Origin: Alkalihalobacillus sp. YIM B00296
GTDB taxonomy: Bacteria; Bacillota; Bacilli; Bacillales; Fictibacillaceae
Assembly (NCBI RefSeq): GCF_020179385.1
Contig: NZ_JAIBLJ010000002.1
Coordinates: forward strand, 364,789 to 428,788
Reading direction: 5' to 3'
Length of the DNA stretch: 64,000 bases
Shown: positions 61,975 to 64,000 of the stretch, piece after piece
Layout of the letters: each line of letters opens with the position of its first letter
Position numbering within the stretch: the stretch's first letter is position 1
The notes under the pieces: model-generated
What the model saw: only the letters and a program-made list of their open reading frames with translations
The model's database searches: none
What the model was told of the DNA's origin: nothing
Made by a program: the position numbers and the translations under genes

Positions 61975-62598
61975 ATGAATTTGAAGAACCAAGAACTCAC
62001 AAGCCGACAACAAAGGTCGATCCAAACACGTAAAAATTTACTGAAAGCTGCTGAATACATATTCATCGACCAGGGCTTTCAGAAAACGACCATCACCCAA
62101 ATCATCAGAAAAGCAGATACTGGCTATGGTACCGCTTATGTCCATTTCAAAAACAAAGATGAGATCCTAATTGAGCTCATGGAAGACGTCATGCAGAAGT
62201 TTCATGACATTGCAGAGCTTCCCTTCCAACCGGAATCTGTGGAAGAAGCAGAACAACTCATCCAAAAACAAACAGGAATGTTTTTAGAGATGGCTCAAAA
62301 AGCGGATCAGATTTTGAAGGTAGTCGAGGAAGCGATTGGTGTCTCACTCCCTGTGCAAAACAAATGGAAAAAAATCCGGGAGCGTTTCATCAAAGGGATC
62401 ACGAATGACATTACGTATACTCAACAAAAAGGGTTAGCCCGTAAAGATGTCGATTCACACCTCGTAGCAAGAGGTTGGTTCTTCTCAAATGAGATGTATT
62501 TATGGGAAATCGTCCGCGGAGAACATCAATCTTCCGTGAAAGAAATTGTTCATAACCTCACAGCGATGTATGTCAGAGGATTATATATCAGAAGCTAA
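61975..62598 (+). CDS. TetR-family repressor of the kyn operon
   Basis: 207 aa. N-terminal HTH (about 14-60: RSIQTRKNLLKAAEYIFIDQGFQKTTITQIIRKADTGYGTAYVHFKNKDEIL) and a helical ligand domain with KVVEEAIGVSLPVQNKWKKIRERF. Divergent from kynU with one palindromic operator on both -35 boxes, so it very likely represses kynUA and itself until kynurenine or tryptophan binds. It corresponds in context to regulators called KynR elsewhere, though those belong to several families. Confidence 0.88.
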   Translation: MNLKNQELTSRQQRSIQTRKNLLKAAEYIFIDQGFQKTTITQIIRKADTGYGTAYVHFKNKDEILIELMEDVMQKFHDIAELPFQPESVEEAEQLIQKQTGMFLEMAQKADQILKVVEEAIGVSLPVQNKWKKIRERFIKGITNDITYTQQKGLARKDVDSHLVARGWFFSNEMYLWEIVRGEHQSSVKEIVHNLTAMYVRGLYIRS

Positions 62599-62633
62599 AA
62601 AGAGCTAAGAATTGAACTTCTAAGCTCTTTTTT
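62597..62633 (+). terminator. Intrinsic terminator of the TetR gene
   Basis: AAAAAGAGCTAAGAA / TTCTAAGCTCTTTTTT, about 13-bp stem, then TTTC. Confidence 0.85.
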
Positions 62634-63086
62634 CTATTTCTATCCTTTTCAAAATATCATAATTCAAAGACTACTAGTAAGGTAAAGGAGACGAACCATA
62701 CTACAAAAAGAGCGCCACTAGGAAGTAATACAGGGAAACAATCCTTATATTGAACATGACAATTAGGCTCACTTACCAGAGGCAGTGAAAACGAGGAATT
62801 TGGGTTTCAATCACTTGTCATTTTTAAGGACTTGAAGGAACAGAAAAAGGTGGTATCATGTCTTATAAGAAAGTGAGTGGAATAATGGGACGAGGCGCCC
62901 GTGGTATCAGCCATTTGGGGACATGATTGGACCCGATCGTTCATTGGAAAGGACATTAATCCGATAAAAAGTAAATATCTTTTCCATCTTATAGACCATT
63001 CTGGGTGATGAAAAGCAAAATCTTTAGGGTTTTACGGTATTGCGCATGGGGAAATGAACAATATCGCCGAGACGGAGGTTATGGAT
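62634..63086. other. Intergenic region with a possible gene relic
   Basis: No intact gene. One + strand frame (62698-62967) is free of stops for most of its length, except for four nonsense codons. It gives protein-like stretches such as GNNPYIEHDN, PEAVKTRNLGF and TRRPWYQPFGDMIGPDRSLERTL. A GTAAAGGAG site stands before it. I do not recognise the family, and a random frame is possible. The last 90 bp are the leader of the next gene. Confidence 0.35.
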
Positions 63087-63938
63087 ATGAAGGGAATAGC
63101 AGTAGGTAGCAGCATTCATTGTCATACAGAATACTCTACTCTAAAGAAAGTGCTTATGGTAAAACCGATCTTTATGAAGATTACAGAAACAATCAATGAA
63201 ACTCAAAAACACTATAAAGCATCGAACATCGATACTTCAATTGCTATACAACAACATGATGCGTTTGTAAATGTGTTGAATGAACATGATATTGAAGTCA
63301 CCGTACTTCCTGCTAATCCCAAGCTGCATGAACAAGTATTTACAAGGGACATTGCATTTGCCATTCAAGATCAACTATTCGTCGGGTCGATGAGTGAACA
63401 GGTTCGCAAGGACGAAACAGCTATTCTTAAAACCTGGTTACAGGAAAACTCATTGACTTATCAAGAAGGGCTTCCTAAGTCCATTGAAGGTGGCGATGTC
63501 ATGATCGACGGCTCAACCATCTGGATTGGAAAGAGTGGGCGAACATCATATGAAGCAATCGAAAATCTTCAAAGCCGTCTCCCTTCCTTCAACGTTGAAT
63601 CCTTGACAATACCGAGGTATATCCTCCACCTTGATTGTGTATTCAACATCATTAGTGAACATACGGTACTCCTTTATCCTCCTGCTTTTACACCGGAGGA
63701 TTTGAAAAAAATCAAATCCCATTTCGATATCATACCTGTTACGAAAGAAGAGCAATTTCATATGGGTCCGAACGTTCTTTCCATCGGTAACAGAAAAGTC
63801 ATCAGCCTTTCCCAGAATGAAAGGTTGAACCAGGTAATGGAATCAAAAGGATGTCGAGTTCTCCCAGTCGACTTCTCTGAAATCATCAAATCAGGTGGAT
63901 CCTTCAGATGCTGCACCCTTCCACTAGAAAGAGAATAA
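63087..63938 (+). CDS. DDAH/arginine-deiminase-family guanidino hydrolase
   Basis: 283 aa, pentein fold. Catalytic elements: Asp in FTRDIAFA, EGGDV, His in ILHLDCVFN, and a terminal Cys pair Cys275-Cys276 in SGGSFRCCTLPL, of which one is the nucleophile. Resembles dimethylarginine dimethylaminohydrolase-like YkgA proteins of Bacillus. It converts a guanidino group to a ureido group or handles a related amidine. ATG at 63087 follows GGAGG at 8 nt; an ATG at 63081 is too close. Substrate unproven; the TetR unit before it is separate. 62 bases after its stop carry no feature. Confidence 0.85.
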   Translation: MKGIAVGSSIHCHTEYSTLKKVLMVKPIFMKITETINETQKHYKASNIDTSIAIQQHDAFVNVLNEHDIEVTVLPANPKLHEQVFTRDIAFAIQDQLFVGSMSEQVRKDETAILKTWLQENSLTYQEGLPKSIEGGDVMIDGSTIWIGKSGRTSYEAIENLQSRLPSFNVESLTIPRYILHLDCVFNIISEHTVLLYPPAFTPEDLKKIKSHFDIIPVTKEEQFHMGPNVLSIGNRKVISLSQNERLNQVMESKGCRVLPVDFSEIIKSGGSFRCCTLPLERE

Positions 63939-64000
63939 TGAAAAAGACTCTCCCGAAAGCTGAACTGTACCCTTGAAAATAGACAGTTTAATAAAAAGTC

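Overview
The window comes from a low-to-moderate GC, endospore-forming Bacillaceae chromosome (Bacillus/Fictibacillus/Pseudalkalibacillus-like). Supporting signs are an SspH-type spore protein, liaFSR, an HBsu-type HU protein, TnrA with TnrA boxes, an AlaR/AlaT pair, strong AAGGAGG ribosome sites with frequent GTG/TTG starts, and intrinsic terminators behind most units. No rRNA, tRNA, CRISPR array, intact insertion sequence or phage module was found. Layout, left to right: 0-8 kb holds a secreted subtilisin cut by the window edge, an E1-like ThiF/MoeB enzyme, sspH, the envelope-stress system liaFSR, small proteins and HU. 7.4-13.3 kb holds an SDR enzyme, an OFA-family MFS transporter flanked by two copies of a short RNA-like element, fdhD, moaA, ohr and a NUDIX hydrolase. 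13.5-20.7 kb holds a tandem pair of M24 peptidase genes (the second truncated at a rearrangement junction), an SDR/QueA-like/VOC operon, a DAO-type flavoenzyme and alaR-alaT. 20.7-24.7 kb is a nitrogen block: tnrA, and amtB followed by a DUF294 nucleotidyltransferase and a DnaQ-like exonuclease, with paired TnrA boxes at both promoters. 25-38 kb holds an amide/N-carbamoyl degradation operon with its symporter, a GlcD-type oxidase coupled to a BASS transporter, a sulfite-oxidase-like Moco enzyme, a LysM-CAP protein, a fosmidomycin-resistance-like MFS pump and an alanine/sodium symporter. 38.3-45.1 kb is a fatty-acid beta-oxidation operon (two acyl-CoA ligases, acyl-CoA dehydrogenase, 3-hydroxyacyl-CoA dehydrogenase, thiolase) whose enoyl-CoA hydratase survives only as a broken remnant. 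45.4-55.9 kb looks like an accessory region: decayed genes (MBL hydrolase, TauE/SafE permease, VOC protein) around a PotABCD-type ABC importer operon with two M24-fold hydrolases, one with a creatinase-like active site, and a divergent LysR regulator. 56-59.4 kb holds small enzymes, a bacterial aeRF1-like protein, an L,D-transpeptidase and an XRE/membrane-protein pair with a frameshift. 59.6-62.6 kb is the tryptophan-to-anthranilate operon kynU-kynA with a divergent TetR regulator and a perfect 25-bp operator shared by two symmetric promoters. The window ends with a DDAH-like guanidino hydrolase. How the genes work together: nitrogen acquisition (TnrA, AmtB), amide and amino-acid breakdown, tryptophan and fatty-acid catabolism and 2-hydroxyacid oxidation point to a soil or sediment saprotroph using proteinaceous and lipid substrates. 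Eight copies of a GC-rich hairpin-like intergenic repeat, two 21-nt-period arrays and several GGGCTGTCC inverted repeats are scattered between the operons.
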